Shown: positions 6,967-16,561, counted from the first letter of the stretch. The stretch: 64,000 bases of DNA from Ectothiorhodospira magna (GCF_900110965.1 NZ_FOFO01000009.1:1-64000); one strand, 5' to 3'. Translations and numbers: made by a program. Notes: generated by a model from the sequence alone, not told the origin.

Positions 6967-9264
6967 CTACAGATTGCTGTAACGCTGACGCAGGCGCTGG
7001 CGGATGATTTCCGCCGCCGTGTTCACCACAAAGGTGAGGATCAGCAATACCAGCGCAGAGAAGAACAGGATGCGGTAGTGGGTGCTGCCCACGGCGGTCT
7101 CGGTCAGTTCCACGGCGATATTGGCCGAGAGGGTGCGCATGCCTTCGAAGATGTTGAAATTGATCACCGGACTGTTGCCGGTGGCCATCAGCACGATCAT
7201 GGTCTCGCCCACGGCCCGACCAAAGCCCATCATCACGGCGGCGAAGATACCGGGGCTGGCGGTGGGCAGTACCACCCCCACCACCGTCTGCCAGGGGGTG
7301 GCCCCCAGAGCCAGGGAACCCTGGGTCAAATGCTTGGGCACGTTGAACACCGCGTCCTCGGCGATGGAGAAGATGGTGGGAATGACGGCAAAGCCCATGG
7401 CGATCCCCACCACCAGGGCATTGCGCTGGTCGTAGGTGATCCCCACCTCGGTGAGCCATTGGCGCATGCTGCCGCCAAAGAACAGCACTTCCATCAGGGG
7501 ACTGGCGGCAATGGACAGCCAGCCCACCAGCAGGATCACCGGCACCAGTATCAGGATTTCCATGCCCAGGGGAACGTACTGGCGCACGCTCATGGGCATT
7601 CGGGTCCAGGCGAAGCCTGCCACCAGCATGGCCAGAGGCATGAGAATGAGGATACTGAACACCGCCGGCAGATGGGACTCGATGAACGGTGCCAGCCACA
7701 GGCCCGCCAGGAAGCCCAGGATCACGGTGGGCAGGGCCTCCATGATCTCCACCGTGGGCTTGACCACGGTGCGCAGGTGGCGCTGCATGAAATAAGCGGT
7801 ATAGATCGCACCCATGATGGCCAGGGGGGTGGCGAACAGCATGGCAAAGAAGGCGGCCTTCAGCGTCCCCAGGGTCACGGGAATCAGGCTGAACTTGGGT
7901 TCGAAGTCATCGGTGGCGCCGGAGGACTGCCAGATGAATTCGGGCTGGCTGCGCCCCTCGTACCATACCCGGCTCCACAGGGCCTGCCAGGACACCTGGG
8001 GATGGGGATTGCGCAGGTCCAGCAACAGCATGTTGTCGGCGTCATCCCGCACCAGCATGGCCTGGTTCACCGGGGACAGGCCGATGTCCCGGATCGGGCC
8101 ATCGGTCACCTGACGCTTGAGCAGGGTCCGGTGGGAGGTGGCGTAGTGAATGCCCAATACCCCGGAAGCATCGCCCACATAAAAACCCTTGCGGGCCAGT
8201 TCCGGGGTGATGACGGTGATGGGCGCGGCATGGGACTGAAACTCCCGTACCCTGGTCAGATGATGCTGGTTGCGGTCATCCCGTACCAGAAACCATTGGG
8301 ACACCGAACCATCGGACCCGCCCACAATGATGGACAGGGTGCCTACCAGAAAGTCCATGGCGGTGATCTGATGTCCTTCGGGCACCACCTGGCCGGAATC
8401 CACCCGCCGGGCCTGGGTTGGTGTAGAGATATCGTAGTAGTGGAGTTGTCCCAGATCATCGGCCACGAACAGGCTGCGATGATCCCCGGACACCAGAATC
8501 TGCCGGGTGTTACCGGGAGGCGAGGGCAACTGGAAAGCGTCCCGCCGAATGTCTACCGCCCCGGTAAACAGATTGGTGGTGCTGCGGACCCGGCTCATGA
8601 GCAGCCGGTTATCCTCGGTCAGCGCCGCCAGCACAAACCCCTGGGGGCCTTCCTGAATGGCGATCTGGATGATGGCGCTGCCTTGGGGGTCCACCACCAC
8701 CGGCGCCTCTCCCAGGGGAAACTCTACCTTGGGTGTAATGTAACGGACATCATCGGGATAGCTCAGGTCATAGGCATGACGGCCAACAATGGCCCTGCCA
8801 TCGGACAGACCATAGGCCACCAGCCGCTGACGGGCTTCGCCGTGGGCAAAACTGGTAATGGCCACCCCTTCAGGGATGGGCAGGGCAATCTGACGACGAA
8901 TATGCCCATCATCGGCCTGAAAAAATGTCGCCACCCCCTGACTGGAGAAGCGCACCCCCAGTTCCTGATAACGCTCCAGGGTCAGAAACAGGGTATCGGC
9001 CTCTCTGTCGCCGGGAACGGTGTACCGGGTTTCCACCGAGACATCCGCCGGCACCAGCAGGGGGAACACCTCATAAAACAGGTACACAAAAATCAGGCCC
9101 AGGGCGAACACCACCCCGATGCCGCCGGCTCCCACGCCATAGCGGGACACACCGTCCTTGAAGTAGCGCCACTTGCGCAGGCGGGCGCGTTTTTCACCGC
9201 TGGGGAGCAGCGTGGCCGATGGCCTGCTGTCCTTGCCCGGGGCTGTGATGGATGCATCAGTCAT
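6967..9264 (-). CDS. pstC: Phosphate ABC transporter permease PstC with large periplasmic domain
   Basis: 765 residues. One membrane helix near 48-70 is followed by a ~385-residue beta-rich periplasmic domain with repeating strand patterns suggestive of a propeller (for example the DHRSLFVADDLGQLHYYD segment), then the permease core from about 460, containing the EAA-like loop GSLALGATPWQTVVGVVLP. The start at 9264 is preferred: an upstream in-frame ATG at 9336 lies inside the PhoB box and cannot be the functional start. The gene heads the pstC-pstA-pstB-phoU transcript. The Shine-Dalgarno sequence is weak. Confidence 0.93.
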   Translation of the reverse strand: MTDASITAPGKDSRPSATLLPSGEKRARLRKWRYFKDGVSRYGVGAGGIGVVFALGLIFVYLFYEVFPLLVPADVSVETRYTVPGDREADTLFLTLERYQELGVRFSSQGVATFFQADDGHIRRQIALPIPEGVAITSFAHGEARQRLVAYGLSDGRAIVGRHAYDLSYPDDVRYITPKVEFPLGEAPVVVDPQGSAIIQIAIQEGPQGFVLAALTEDNRLLMSRVRSTTNLFTGAVDIRRDAFQLPSPPGNTRQILVSGDHRSLFVADDLGQLHYYDISTPTQARRVDSGQVVPEGHQITAMDFLVGTLSIIVGGSDGSVSQWFLVRDDRNQHHLTRVREFQSHAAPITVITPELARKGFYVGDASGVLGIHYATSHRTLLKRQVTDGPIRDIGLSPVNQAMLVRDDADNMLLLDLRNPHPQVSWQALWSRVWYEGRSQPEFIWQSSGATDDFEPKFSLIPVTLGTLKAAFFAMLFATPLAIMGAIYTAYFMQRHLRTVVKPTVEIMEALPTVILGFLAGLWLAPFIESHLPAVFSILILMPLAMLVAGFAWTRMPMSVRQYVPLGMEILILVPVILLVGWLSIAASPLMEVLFFGGSMRQWLTEVGITYDQRNALVVGIAMGFAVIPTIFSIAEDAVFNVPKHLTQGSLALGATPWQTVVGVVLPTASPGIFAAVMMGFGRAVGETMIVLMATGNSPVINFNIFEGMRTLSANIAVELTETAVGSTHYRILFFSALVLLILTFVVNTAAEIIRQRLRQRYSNL

Positions 9265-9318
9265 GGGGAAATCGTCGTCCGAAGAGAGTGCACGTTGCGC
9301 GCACGGTACCCCATGAAC

Positions 9319-9336
9319 ATGACAGTATGTTGACAT
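9319..9336 (-). promoter_or_regulatory. PhoB box upstream of pstC
   Basis: On the minus strand two 7-base direct repeats (ATGTCAA and CTGTCAT) are separated by 4 bases, the standard Pho box geometry. It lies 54 bases before the pstC start and differs from the pstS box in only two positions. It would bind phosphorylated PhoB and activate the operon under phosphate limitation. Confidence 0.85.
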
Positions 9337-9373
9337 CCTGGCCCCGGCGGTCGCCGGGACTGAGTAGACCGGG

Positions 9374-11851
9374 TCAGACCTGGGTCAGGGTGGCTGCCCA
9401 CTGGTCTGCTGGCAGGGGGCGACCATAAAGATAGCCCTGGAGCAAATCACATTGCAGCGATCCCAAAAAATCCGCCTGGGCCGTGGTTTCCACCCCCTCG
9501 GCCACCACCTGGATTCCCATGGTGTGCGCCAGGGTGATGGTGGCGGCACAGATGGCCCGGCTATTGCGGTTATCGGGGATATCCCGCACAAAGGACTTGT
9601 CCAGTTTCAGGGCCTGTACCGGCAGATGCTTGAGATAGCTCAGGGATGAATGACCGGTGCCAAAATCATCAATGGACAGACGGATACCCAGGTCCCGCAA
9701 TGACTGCAACTGGCGCAGGCTGGAGGTGGGTTCCCGCATGGCGGTGGACTCGGTAATTTCCAGCTCCAGCCGATCCGGTGTCAGGTGATGGTATTCCAGC
9801 AGTCGGCTCACATGGCCAATGAGGGTATCGGACACCAATTGCCGGGCAGACAGATTCACCGCCACCCGCTCAATCCTCTGGCCCTGCTGTTGCCAAAGGC
9901 GCATTTGTCGGCAGGCCTCTGCCAGCACCCATTCACCCAAAGGCAGGATCAGGCCGGTTTCCTCGGCCACCGGAATGAAACGATCCGGGGGGATCAGCCC
10001 CTTTTGGGGATGCTCCCAGCGCAACAGGGCTTCGGCACTGACAAAACAGCCCTGCTGGCGATCCATCTGGGGTTGATAGACCAGATGAAACTGCTGTTGC
10101 TCCAGGGCCTGACGCAGATCGTTTTCAATTTCCATCCGGGCCTGGGCTGCGGTATTCATCTCTGCACAGAAGAAACGGAAGGTATTGCGGCCCTCGGACT
10201 TGGCCTGATACATGGCCGTGTCGGCATGTTTCATCAAGGCTTCAACGCTGGTGCCGTCATGGGGCGACAGGCTGATACCAATGCTGGGGCTGGAATGGAG
10301 CACCAGATCCATGATTCGGAAGGGTTTGGATAAACGGCCCTGAATCTTGTGGGCCACCATCCCGGCCTGGTCGGGGGTGTTGATCTGGGTCAGTATCACC
10401 ATGAACTCATCCCCACCCAGACGGGCCACCACATCACTGTCCCGCACACAGTCCCGCAGTCGCTCGGCCACCTGGATCAGCAACTGATCCCCCACCTGAT
10501 GTCCCAGGGTGTCGTTGATGTTCTTGAAATGGTCCATGTCGATGAACAGGACCGCCAGCCCCGGACCTTCCCGCTGGGACAGGGACAGGGCCTGTGCCAG
10601 TCGATCCGTCAGGCTGTACCGGTTGGGCAGATTGGTGAGGGTGTCATGGTGAGCCAGATGGTGCAGGCGGGCATTGGCATGTTCCAGGTCCAGGGTGCGG
10701 GCGGTCACTCTGGCCTCCAGCGCGTTTTGGAACTGGATCAGTTGATCGGTCATCTGATTGAAGGCGCGGGCCAGATGTCGCAGCTCCCGCGGCCCCTGTT
10801 CCACGGCCCGCTGCTGGTGATTGCCGGCACTGATTTCACTGGTGACCCGGGTGAGCCGGCGCATGGGCTGGATCAGACTGTGGGCAAAGACTGCGGCCAG
10901 CAGGACTGTAATCAGCAAAATGCCCCCCAGGACCATGGCGGTGAGCCGACGTAACTGATGCACTGGCGCCAGGGCTTCCGCCGCATCCATCTTCACCACC
11001 ATGCCCCAGCGCAGGGCAGGCACATACCGCCAGGCCGCCACCACCGAAATACCGGCATAATCCAGGGTAATCCCCTGTCCCCCCTGCCCGGACAGGGCCG
11101 CCCCCATGGGGGGTGCAATATCGCTCAGCTCCCGACGATAGGTGTAGGCGGCTTCGGGGATATGACGCAGATTCACCATGTACAGGGCATGGTCCTGCGC
11201 TTGCTGGGCCATCACGATTTCTCCAGTGCTGCCCAGCCCCGTCCGGTCGTTGATCACCGGTTCCAGCAGAGACAGATTCAGTTGCACCGCCAGGGCGCCG
11301 ATGAAACGGCCATCATGGAGCACCGGCGATACCATGAATGCAGCCACGGCATCGGCAGAAGGGGGGTAAGGATAAAAACCGGTCAAATCGGTGGTCAGCA
11401 ATTGTCTGGCCCGCTGAAAGCCCTGGGCCAGAGCCGTGTCCTGATAGGGGCCGTGGAGCAGATTGGTGTTCAGGTCATCTTCTTCGAGAATGCTAAAGAC
11501 CACATCACCCTGGGCATTGATCAGCAGCAGATCGTAATAGCCGGTCTGCTGCATGAAGGTATCGAGAAAGGACTGTACCTCATGGTCCTGCAATGTCTGG
11601 GGGGTATCCTCAATGGTACCGCGCACCTGGGCAGACTGGCTGAGTAACTGGGTTTCGTGCAGACGTTCCCGCAGATAGGTGTCGATTTCCCGATGTTTTT
11701 GGTCGGCCATGGTGGCCATGCCCTGAACCACAGCATGTTCCATGGCCTGTTCGTAGGCGTGGAGCATATAGCTGGTCAGCAGCAGGATGGGCAATACCAC
11801 CAGCAGGCCCAGGCCCAGCAGCAGCCGCATGGTGATGCTGCCGGGTATCAT
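9374..11851 (-). CDS. Membrane GGDEF-EAL cyclic-di-GMP protein with Cache-like sensor and HAMP
   Basis: 825 residues: TM helix about 8-27, extracytoplasmic Cache-like sensor to about 300, second TM about 305-327, HAMP (about 328-380), GGDEF domain, then EAL domain. The GGDEF motif is intact near 479, with an RxxD inhibitory site five residues before it. EAL is intact near 606, with DDFGTGHSSL and the KLDKSF lysine present. The protein could therefore both make and degrade c-di-GMP. Its ATG overlaps the stop of the upstream binding-protein gene (ATGA at 11848-11851), so the two are translationally coupled and probably form a ligand-responsive signalling pair. Confidence 0.9.
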   Translation of the reverse strand: MIPGSITMRLLLGLGLLVVLPILLLTSYMLHAYEQAMEHAVVQGMATMADQKHREIDTYLRERLHETQLLSQSAQVRGTIEDTPQTLQDHEVQSFLDTFMQQTGYYDLLLINAQGDVVFSILEEDDLNTNLLHGPYQDTALAQGFQRARQLLTTDLTGFYPYPPSADAVAAFMVSPVLHDGRFIGALAVQLNLSLLEPVINDRTGLGSTGEIVMAQQAQDHALYMVNLRHIPEAAYTYRRELSDIAPPMGAALSGQGGQGITLDYAGISVVAAWRYVPALRWGMVVKMDAAEALAPVHQLRRLTAMVLGGILLITVLLAAVFAHSLIQPMRRLTRVTSEISAGNHQQRAVEQGPRELRHLARAFNQMTDQLIQFQNALEARVTARTLDLEHANARLHHLAHHDTLTNLPNRYSLTDRLAQALSLSQREGPGLAVLFIDMDHFKNINDTLGHQVGDQLLIQVAERLRDCVRDSDVVARLGGDEFMVILTQINTPDQAGMVAHKIQGRLSKPFRIMDLVLHSSPSIGISLSPHDGTSVEALMKHADTAMYQAKSEGRNTFRFFCAEMNTAAQARMEIENDLRQALEQQQFHLVYQPQMDRQQGCFVSAEALLRWEHPQKGLIPPDRFIPVAEETGLILPLGEWVLAEACRQMRLWQQQGQRIERVAVNLSARQLVSDTLIGHVSRLLEYHHLTPDRLELEITESTAMREPTSSLRQLQSLRDLGIRLSIDDFGTGHSSLSYLKHLPVQALKLDKSFVRDIPDNRNSRAICAATITLAHTMGIQVVAEGVETTAQADFLGSLQCDLLQGYLYGRPLPADQWAATLTQV

Positions 11852-13107
11852 GAGTTGATATCCGCACTCAGGCGCTGGGCGATCTGCTGCCAGACATGCA
11901 AGGGTCGATGCCCCGGAAAGGGCATGGGGCGGATGGGGTCGGGCAGGGAAAAGACGATATCGAACTGACCATCGGGACGGGCCTGGCCCACATAGGACAT
12001 GCGCCAGGCATGGCGGGTGCCGCCATCAATACTGACAATGCCTGACGGGGCCGGGACACTTTGCAGCAGTACCGATTGATTGACCTGTTCAGGTGTGATG
12101 CTGCCGCTGGTCTGCACCGCCTGCGCCCATAGCTTCACGTTCACATAGGCCGCTTCCATTGGATCACTGACCGTCTCATCGGCACCAAACCGGGTCTGGA
12201 ACTGCTGCACAAATGCCCGGTTGCCGGGGGTATCCAGGCTCTGAAAATAACCCCAGACCGCAAAGTGATTGGGATGATGGATGTCCGGCATACTGGCCAG
12301 TTCCCGTTCCGCCACACTAAAGGACACAATGGGCAGATGGGTCAGATTGGACTGGTGCAGGGCACGGAACAGGGCCAGATTACTCACGCCGTTGATGGTA
12401 TTGACAATCACATCCGGTGACAACTGCGCCAGTTCCGCCATGATATCCGCCATCTGGTCATCCCCCAGGGGCACATAACGCTCCCCCACCACCTGACCGT
12501 CGACGGCCCGGATCAGATCCTTGATGATCACATGGGCGGTTCTGGGAAAGATATAGTCCGACCCCAACAGATAAACCCGGTTACCCCAGTGGTCCAGCGC
12601 CCAGCGGGTGCCGGGAATGATCTGCTGATTGGGGGCAAGCCCGCCATAGATGATATGGGGAGACTGTTCCAGTCCCTCGTACTGCAGGGGATAAAACATC
12701 AAGTGCTGGTGCCGTTCCACCACGGGTTTCACTGCCTTGCGGCAGGCGGAGGTCCAGCAGGCAAACAAGGCACTGACCCCCGCCTCCAGGATCAGTCGTT
12801 CTGCCTCCTGGGCGGCGATGTCCGGGTCCGACTGACTGTCCGCCACGATCATGGCAACGGGCCGCCCCAGCAGGCCGCCTTGCTGGTTGATCTCCTCCAC
12901 CGCCAGAGTGATGCTCTGCACAAGGGGCAACTCGCTCACGGCCATGTTGCCGGTGAGCCCGTGAATCACGCCGATGAGGATGGGGTCTGGTGGTGGTGAA
13001 CGGTGAAAATAAACCAGCAACCCTGCGCCCAATCCCAGCGCAAGCAGCCAGGCCAGCAACATACGCCGGTGGCCCATTGCCCATGTTGTCTTGACTGTGC
13101 CTGCCAT
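11848..13107 (-). CDS. UrtA/AmiC-family periplasmic amide/urea-binding protein
   Basis: 419 residues. An uncleaved or Sec-type N-terminal hydrophobic segment (about 16-33) precedes a type I periplasmic-binding fold. Family features include IGVIHGLTGNMA near the start of the mature domain, a conserved CWTSACRKAVKPV segment and the PLQYEG(L/E) motif typical of UrtA/AmiC proteins. In urea transporters UrtA delivers urea to UrtBCDE; no such transporter genes are here. Instead it overlaps a GGDEF-EAL gene by 4 bases, suggesting a sensory rather than a transport role. In-frame ATG at 13077 is an alternative start. No Pho box is seen upstream. Confidence 0.85.
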   Translation of the reverse strand: MAGTVKTTWAMGHRRMLLAWLLALGLGAGLLVYFHRSPPPDPILIGVIHGLTGNMAVSELPLVQSITLAVEEINQQGGLLGRPVAMIVADSQSDPDIAAQEAERLILEAGVSALFACWTSACRKAVKPVVERHQHLMFYPLQYEGLEQSPHIIYGGLAPNQQIIPGTRWALDHWGNRVYLLGSDYIFPRTAHVIIKDLIRAVDGQVVGERYVPLGDDQMADIMAELAQLSPDVIVNTINGVSNLALFRALHQSNLTHLPIVSFSVAERELASMPDIHHPNHFAVWGYFQSLDTPGNRAFVQQFQTRFGADETVSDPMEAAYVNVKLWAQAVQTSGSITPEQVNQSVLLQSVPAPSGIVSIDGGTRHAWRMSYVGQARPDGQFDIVFSLPDPIRPMPFPGHRPLHVWQQIAQRLSADINS

Positions 13108-13189
13108 CCAGTGCCTTTAGCACCATTACGGTATCAATCGCAACACTGTACCGCCGAAGCGTTCAGATGGCCACCCACCATGAATGCAA

Positions 13190-13210
13190 CGGCCCCGCAA
13201 GGCGGGGCCG
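13190..13210. terminator. Hairpin downstream of pstS (putative terminator)
   Basis: A 9-bp perfect GC-rich stem (CGGCCCCGC, AAG loop, GCGGGGCCG) starts 29 bases after the pstS stop on the minus strand. No strong T-tract follows. It may insulate pstS from the binding-protein/GGDEF-EAL pair downstream. Confidence 0.5.
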
Positions 13211-13239
13211 CTGTAAAGGCTTGAACGGACGGGGTGGGA

Positions 13240-14214
13240 TTATCTGACGCCAACCCGCTCGCGGATCTGATCGGCAACGGGGGCCGGCAAGGGAATATAG
13301 CCGTCACGGAACACAATATGCTGGCCTTGTCTGGACAGGACCATCTTGACGAACTCGTTTTCCAGCGGCGCCAGACCCCGGTTGGGATGGGAGTTCACAT
13401 AAACCAGCAGTTGACGGGCCAGCGGGTAATCACCGGTGGCGGCATTTTCGGCATTGGGTTCAAAGAACTGGCCCTCGTTCCTGCCGATGGCAATGGCCCG
13501 CACCCCGGCGGTCTGATAACCGATGCCGGAATAACCGATGCCGTTGATGGACTCGGTCACCCCCTGAACCACCGAAGCAGAACCGGGTTGTTCATTGATG
13601 CTGGGTTTAAAATCTCCCCCGCACAGGGCGATTTCACGGAAGAAGCCATAGGTACCGGAAACCGCATTACGGCTGTAGAGGGTGAAATCCCGATTGGCCC
13701 AGGCCCCGGTCAGACCCAACTGGCCCCAGCGGGTGATGTCCTCGGGATGGCCGCAGCGCCGGGTGGCGGAGAACACCGCATCGATCTGGGGAATGGACAT
13801 GCCCTGGATGGGATTATCCTTGTTGACGAACACAGCCACCATGTCGATGGCTACCCCCACTTCCGTGGGGGGATAGCCGTGAACCTGTTCAAAAGCCTGG
13901 ATTTCAGAAGAGCGCATGGCCCGGCTCATGGGACCGAAGTTGGCGGTACCCTGGGTGATGGCCGGCGGCGCGGTACCAGAACCGGCCCCTTGAATCTGGA
14001 TATTGACGTTGGGATAGAACCGGTTGAACTCCTCGGCCCAGAGGGTCATCAGGTTGTTGAGGGTGTCAGAACCAATGGAGGAAAGATTGCCCGAGATGCC
14101 GGAGACGCGCTGGTAGTCGGGGAGGTTGGGGTCAACGGGATCCGCCATGGCGGGGGTGGAAACCATCAGGGCCGCGGCCACGCCGGCAACAAGAGCCTGC
14201 TTCAAGTGCATCAT
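13240..14214 (-). CDS. pstS: Phosphate-binding periplasmic protein PstS
   Basis: 324 residues with a cleavable Sec signal peptide (about 1-29, ending AMA). Phosphate-binding features of the PstS family are visible: SSIGSDTLNNL near 40-50, GAGSGTAPPAI near 75-85, and SRNAVSGTYGF near 165. PstS captures phosphate in the periplasm and delivers it to PstC/PstA. Two consecutive ATGs at 14214 and 14211 follow GAGGACATTG; the first has the better spacing. The gene has its own PhoB box about 100 bases upstream and is separated from pstC by two unrelated genes. Confidence 0.94.
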   Translation of the reverse strand: MMHLKQALVAGVAAALMVSTPAMADPVDPNLPDYQRVSGISGNLSSIGSDTLNNLMTLWAEEFNRFYPNVNIQIQGAGSGTAPPAITQGTANFGPMSRAMRSSEIQAFEQVHGYPPTEVGVAIDMVAVFVNKDNPIQGMSIPQIDAVFSATRRCGHPEDITRWGQLGLTGAWANRDFTLYSRNAVSGTYGFFREIALCGGDFKPSINEQPGSASVVQGVTESINGIGYSGIGYQTAGVRAIAIGRNEGQFFEPNAENAATGDYPLARQLLVYVNSHPNRGLAPLENEFVKMVLSRQGQHIVFRDGYIPLPAPVADQIRERVGVR

Positions 14215-14316
14215 CAATGTCCTCTGTGGTGGTGGCGGCTGTTTCCGGCCAAACCGGAAACAGCCTTGACTCAGGCGCACTATGACAACCGGGTGTGTCA
14301 GCCCTGTGAAACGAGC

Positions 14317-14334
14317 ATGACAGTTTGTTGACAA
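14317..14334 (-). promoter_or_regulatory. PhoB box upstream of pstS
   Basis: On the minus strand TTGTCAA, 4 bases, CTGTCAT: two 7-base direct repeats in Pho box arrangement, about 100 bases before the pstS ATG. Sixteen of eighteen positions match the pstC box. It lies between the slt stop codon and pstS. Confidence 0.85.
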
Positions 14335-14372
14335 TGCCTTTTGAGCACTTTCACAGCCCCCCAGGCGAGGGT

Positions 14373-16430
14373 CTATAGACAAGGCTTGTCGGTATAGCCT
14401 GGCGCATCACAAAAATCACTCACCGCCAGTTGGGCGCCTTCGGCCCCCTGCCACCGGGCCTGATGCTGTATCTGGGAACGGCTCAGACCCGCCGCCGGTG
14501 TCACCGGTGGCAAAATGCTGCTCAAGGTGGTGGGATTGTTGCCCAGACGAACCTCATAGAGCACCTTGTAAGTCAGCACCCGCTTCACATAATCCCTGGT
14601 TTCGGAAAAGGGAATCAGCTCGGCCCAGGCATCAGCCGGCATTTGCGCATCCCTGGGCAGCCAGGAACGCACCCGGCCCGCCCCGGCATTGTAGGCCGCC
14701 GTGGACAGCAGGGGATGACCACCGAACTGGTCCAGATTGCGGCGCAGATAATAAGTACCGATACTCAGGTTCAGGTCCGGGTCCAGCAACTGCTGGGTAT
14801 GGCTCACCGTAGCCCCCACATGGGGCGCCATGGCCCGACCCGTGGCCGGCATGATCTGCATCAGCCCCATGGCCCCGGCATGGGAACGGGCATCCTGCAT
14901 AAAGGCACTTTCCTGCCGGGCCACAGCCAGTGCCCAGGCCGGATTGATGTCCTGAACGGCTGCCTTTTCCTTCATCATCTCGGCATGGGCCAGGGGGAAG
15001 CGCAAGTCGATATCATCAAAATTACGGGCGCGGGCGGCTGCAAAGATGGCCCGATCATGCCAGCCGATCCGTCCGGCAATCACCGCCAGGGCTTCCAGGT
15101 CTGCCCGGTCCCCGCCCTGCTGCAGCCGGTTTTGCAGATGAATCCATTCCCGGCGGGCATCAATGAGCCGGTCCAGGGCGAGCATTTCCAAAGACCGGGC
15201 CAGCCCTGGGTCCTGCTGGACCCGCTGCATGTTTTCCACCGGAGGCATCATGGGCCGGTGGCCGATACGATAAGGCCGCCCCAGCCGGTCAGCAGCCAGA
15301 AAACCATAAAAATTACGCGCCTCACTGACCTGGGCATACAGGGCCAGGGCCTGGGACTCCTCGCCCATCTGCTCCAGGGCACGGGCGAGCCAGTATTGCC
15401 AGGCGTCTTCCTGACGGGCTTCTTCACTCATGCCGTTAACGGCTCTGACCACCGTGTCCCAGTCTTCCTGAATCAGGGCGGCCCGAAGCTGCCATTGCCG
15501 CAGCAGATCGTCAAACACAGCATCCGGCAGGGTGGCCAGATGGGGAAGGGCCTGATCCCGTTCCCGCAGGGTCAGGCGCAGGGCGATGAAACGCCGGGTC
15601 TCAAGGGCGCTGGCCTGATCCATGCCCCAATCCCGCCGATCCGATGCCCACAGGTTCAGGGTTTGCCGGGGATCCCGCCGGGCCAGCCGATTGAAAGCAT
15701 GGGCGATGGCTGCCTGGGCGGCTGGATGGGCATCGGCCCGCCACTGAATCTGTGCCAGACCGTTGGGGTCGTCATGGAGGGCGAGCCAGCGGTCCGCCCA
15801 GACCCGATCGGCTTCGGGCAGATAGCGGCGCAGGTAGCGGGCCAGCCCCGGCTGACCGGCTTCCAGGGCCAACTGGAACCGATCCCAGGTGAGTTGGGGG
15901 GTAAGCCGGCCTTCGCTGCGCCATGCATTGAACACCGGATCGCAGGCATTGGGCTGGGAACGACCCACCAGCCAGAGGGTTTCCACGCCGGTCAGTGCCT
16001 CATCGCGGCGTCCGGTACGCAGCAGGGCGGTGTGGTAATGACAGACATGGGTGGTGCTCAGTCCGTCCTGGTAATGGCGCAGATAATCCGCCCATTGCCC
16101 CTGGGCGGCCAGATGGCTCAGCCAGCGGGTCCGCAACCGATGGCCCAGGGGGCTATCCCCCCAATGTTCCAGAAAATGATCCACCTCGGACTGGGGGATG
16201 CGGGGGAAGCGGGCATCCAGATCGGCGTAGAGCAGATAGGGCAACAGGGCATAGCCCTGGAGTGCCTGTACCCCCTGCTGAAAGGTAGCCCGCTGACCCT
16301 GCTGAAAGGCCCGTTCCGCCTGTAAAAACCGTTCCCGCTGAGCGTCAGAGCCAGTGGGCACTGCCAGGGTCGGCCCGGCTCCAAGGATGAACAGCGGGAG
16401 CAGCATACCCGCAAGACGATGCGCAAACAT
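14373..16430 (-). CDS. slt: Soluble lytic murein transglycosylase Slt
   Basis: 685 residues with a Sec signal peptide (about 1-23), a long alpha-helical superhelical (U/L) region, and a C-terminal SLT domain from about 490. The catalytic Glu sits in ARQESAF (about 505), followed by GAMGLMQIMPAT and later AYNAGAGRV. It cleaves the MurNAc-GlcNAc bond of peptidoglycan in the periplasm with formation of 1,6-anhydro-muropeptides. ATG at 16430 is preceded by AAGGAG. Length and domain order match E. coli Slt70. Confidence 0.93.
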   Translation of the reverse strand: MFAHRLAGMLLPLFILGAGPTLAVPTGSDAQRERFLQAERAFQQGQRATFQQGVQALQGYALLPYLLYADLDARFPRIPQSEVDHFLEHWGDSPLGHRLRTRWLSHLAAQGQWADYLRHYQDGLSTTHVCHYHTALLRTGRRDEALTGVETLWLVGRSQPNACDPVFNAWRSEGRLTPQLTWDRFQLALEAGQPGLARYLRRYLPEADRVWADRWLALHDDPNGLAQIQWRADAHPAAQAAIAHAFNRLARRDPRQTLNLWASDRRDWGMDQASALETRRFIALRLTLRERDQALPHLATLPDAVFDDLLRQWQLRAALIQEDWDTVVRAVNGMSEEARQEDAWQYWLARALEQMGEESQALALYAQVSEARNFYGFLAADRLGRPYRIGHRPMMPPVENMQRVQQDPGLARSLEMLALDRLIDARREWIHLQNRLQQGGDRADLEALAVIAGRIGWHDRAIFAAARARNFDDIDLRFPLAHAEMMKEKAAVQDINPAWALAVARQESAFMQDARSHAGAMGLMQIMPATGRAMAPHVGATVSHTQQLLDPDLNLSIGTYYLRRNLDQFGGHPLLSTAAYNAGAGRVRSWLPRDAQMPADAWAELIPFSETRDYVKRVLTYKVLYEVRLGNNPTTLSSILPPVTPAAGLSRSQIQHQARWQGAEGAQLAVSDFCDAPGYTDKPCL

Positions 16431-16531
16431 GATTAAAACTCCTTCCTGGCAGCAGGCATGGGGCACGGACCGTTAGACTCTAAAGCCGTGGGAACCTGTG
16501 GGGCAAGGGGCCAGGGATAAAAGACGAAAAC

Positions 16532-16561
16532 TTGACCGGTGAGTTTAGCGGGCGGGATACT
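16532..16561 (+). promoter_or_regulatory. Candidate sigma-70 promoter for lipoprotein gene
   Basis: TTGACC at 16532-16537 and GATACT at 16556-16561 with an 18-base spacer, about 100 bases upstream of the lipoprotein start. The sequence match is moderate (5/6 and 4/6). Confidence 0.35.

Noticed and set aside
6298..9333. 1011-codon plus-strand open frame opposite pstA/pstC
   Set aside because: His/Gln/Gly-rich composition, no domain, wholly antisense to well-supported pstA and pstC; a high-GC codon-bias shadow.
9265..9336. Upstream ATG extension of pstC
   Set aside because: It reads through the PhoB box, so it is promoter sequence, not coding.
14215..14382. Upstream extension of pstS
   Set aside because: Passes through the PhoB box and precedes the signal peptide; true start is at 14214.
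14430..16325. 631-codon plus-strand open frame opposite slt
   Set aside because: No recognisable features and the opposite strand encodes a complete Slt with catalytic motif.
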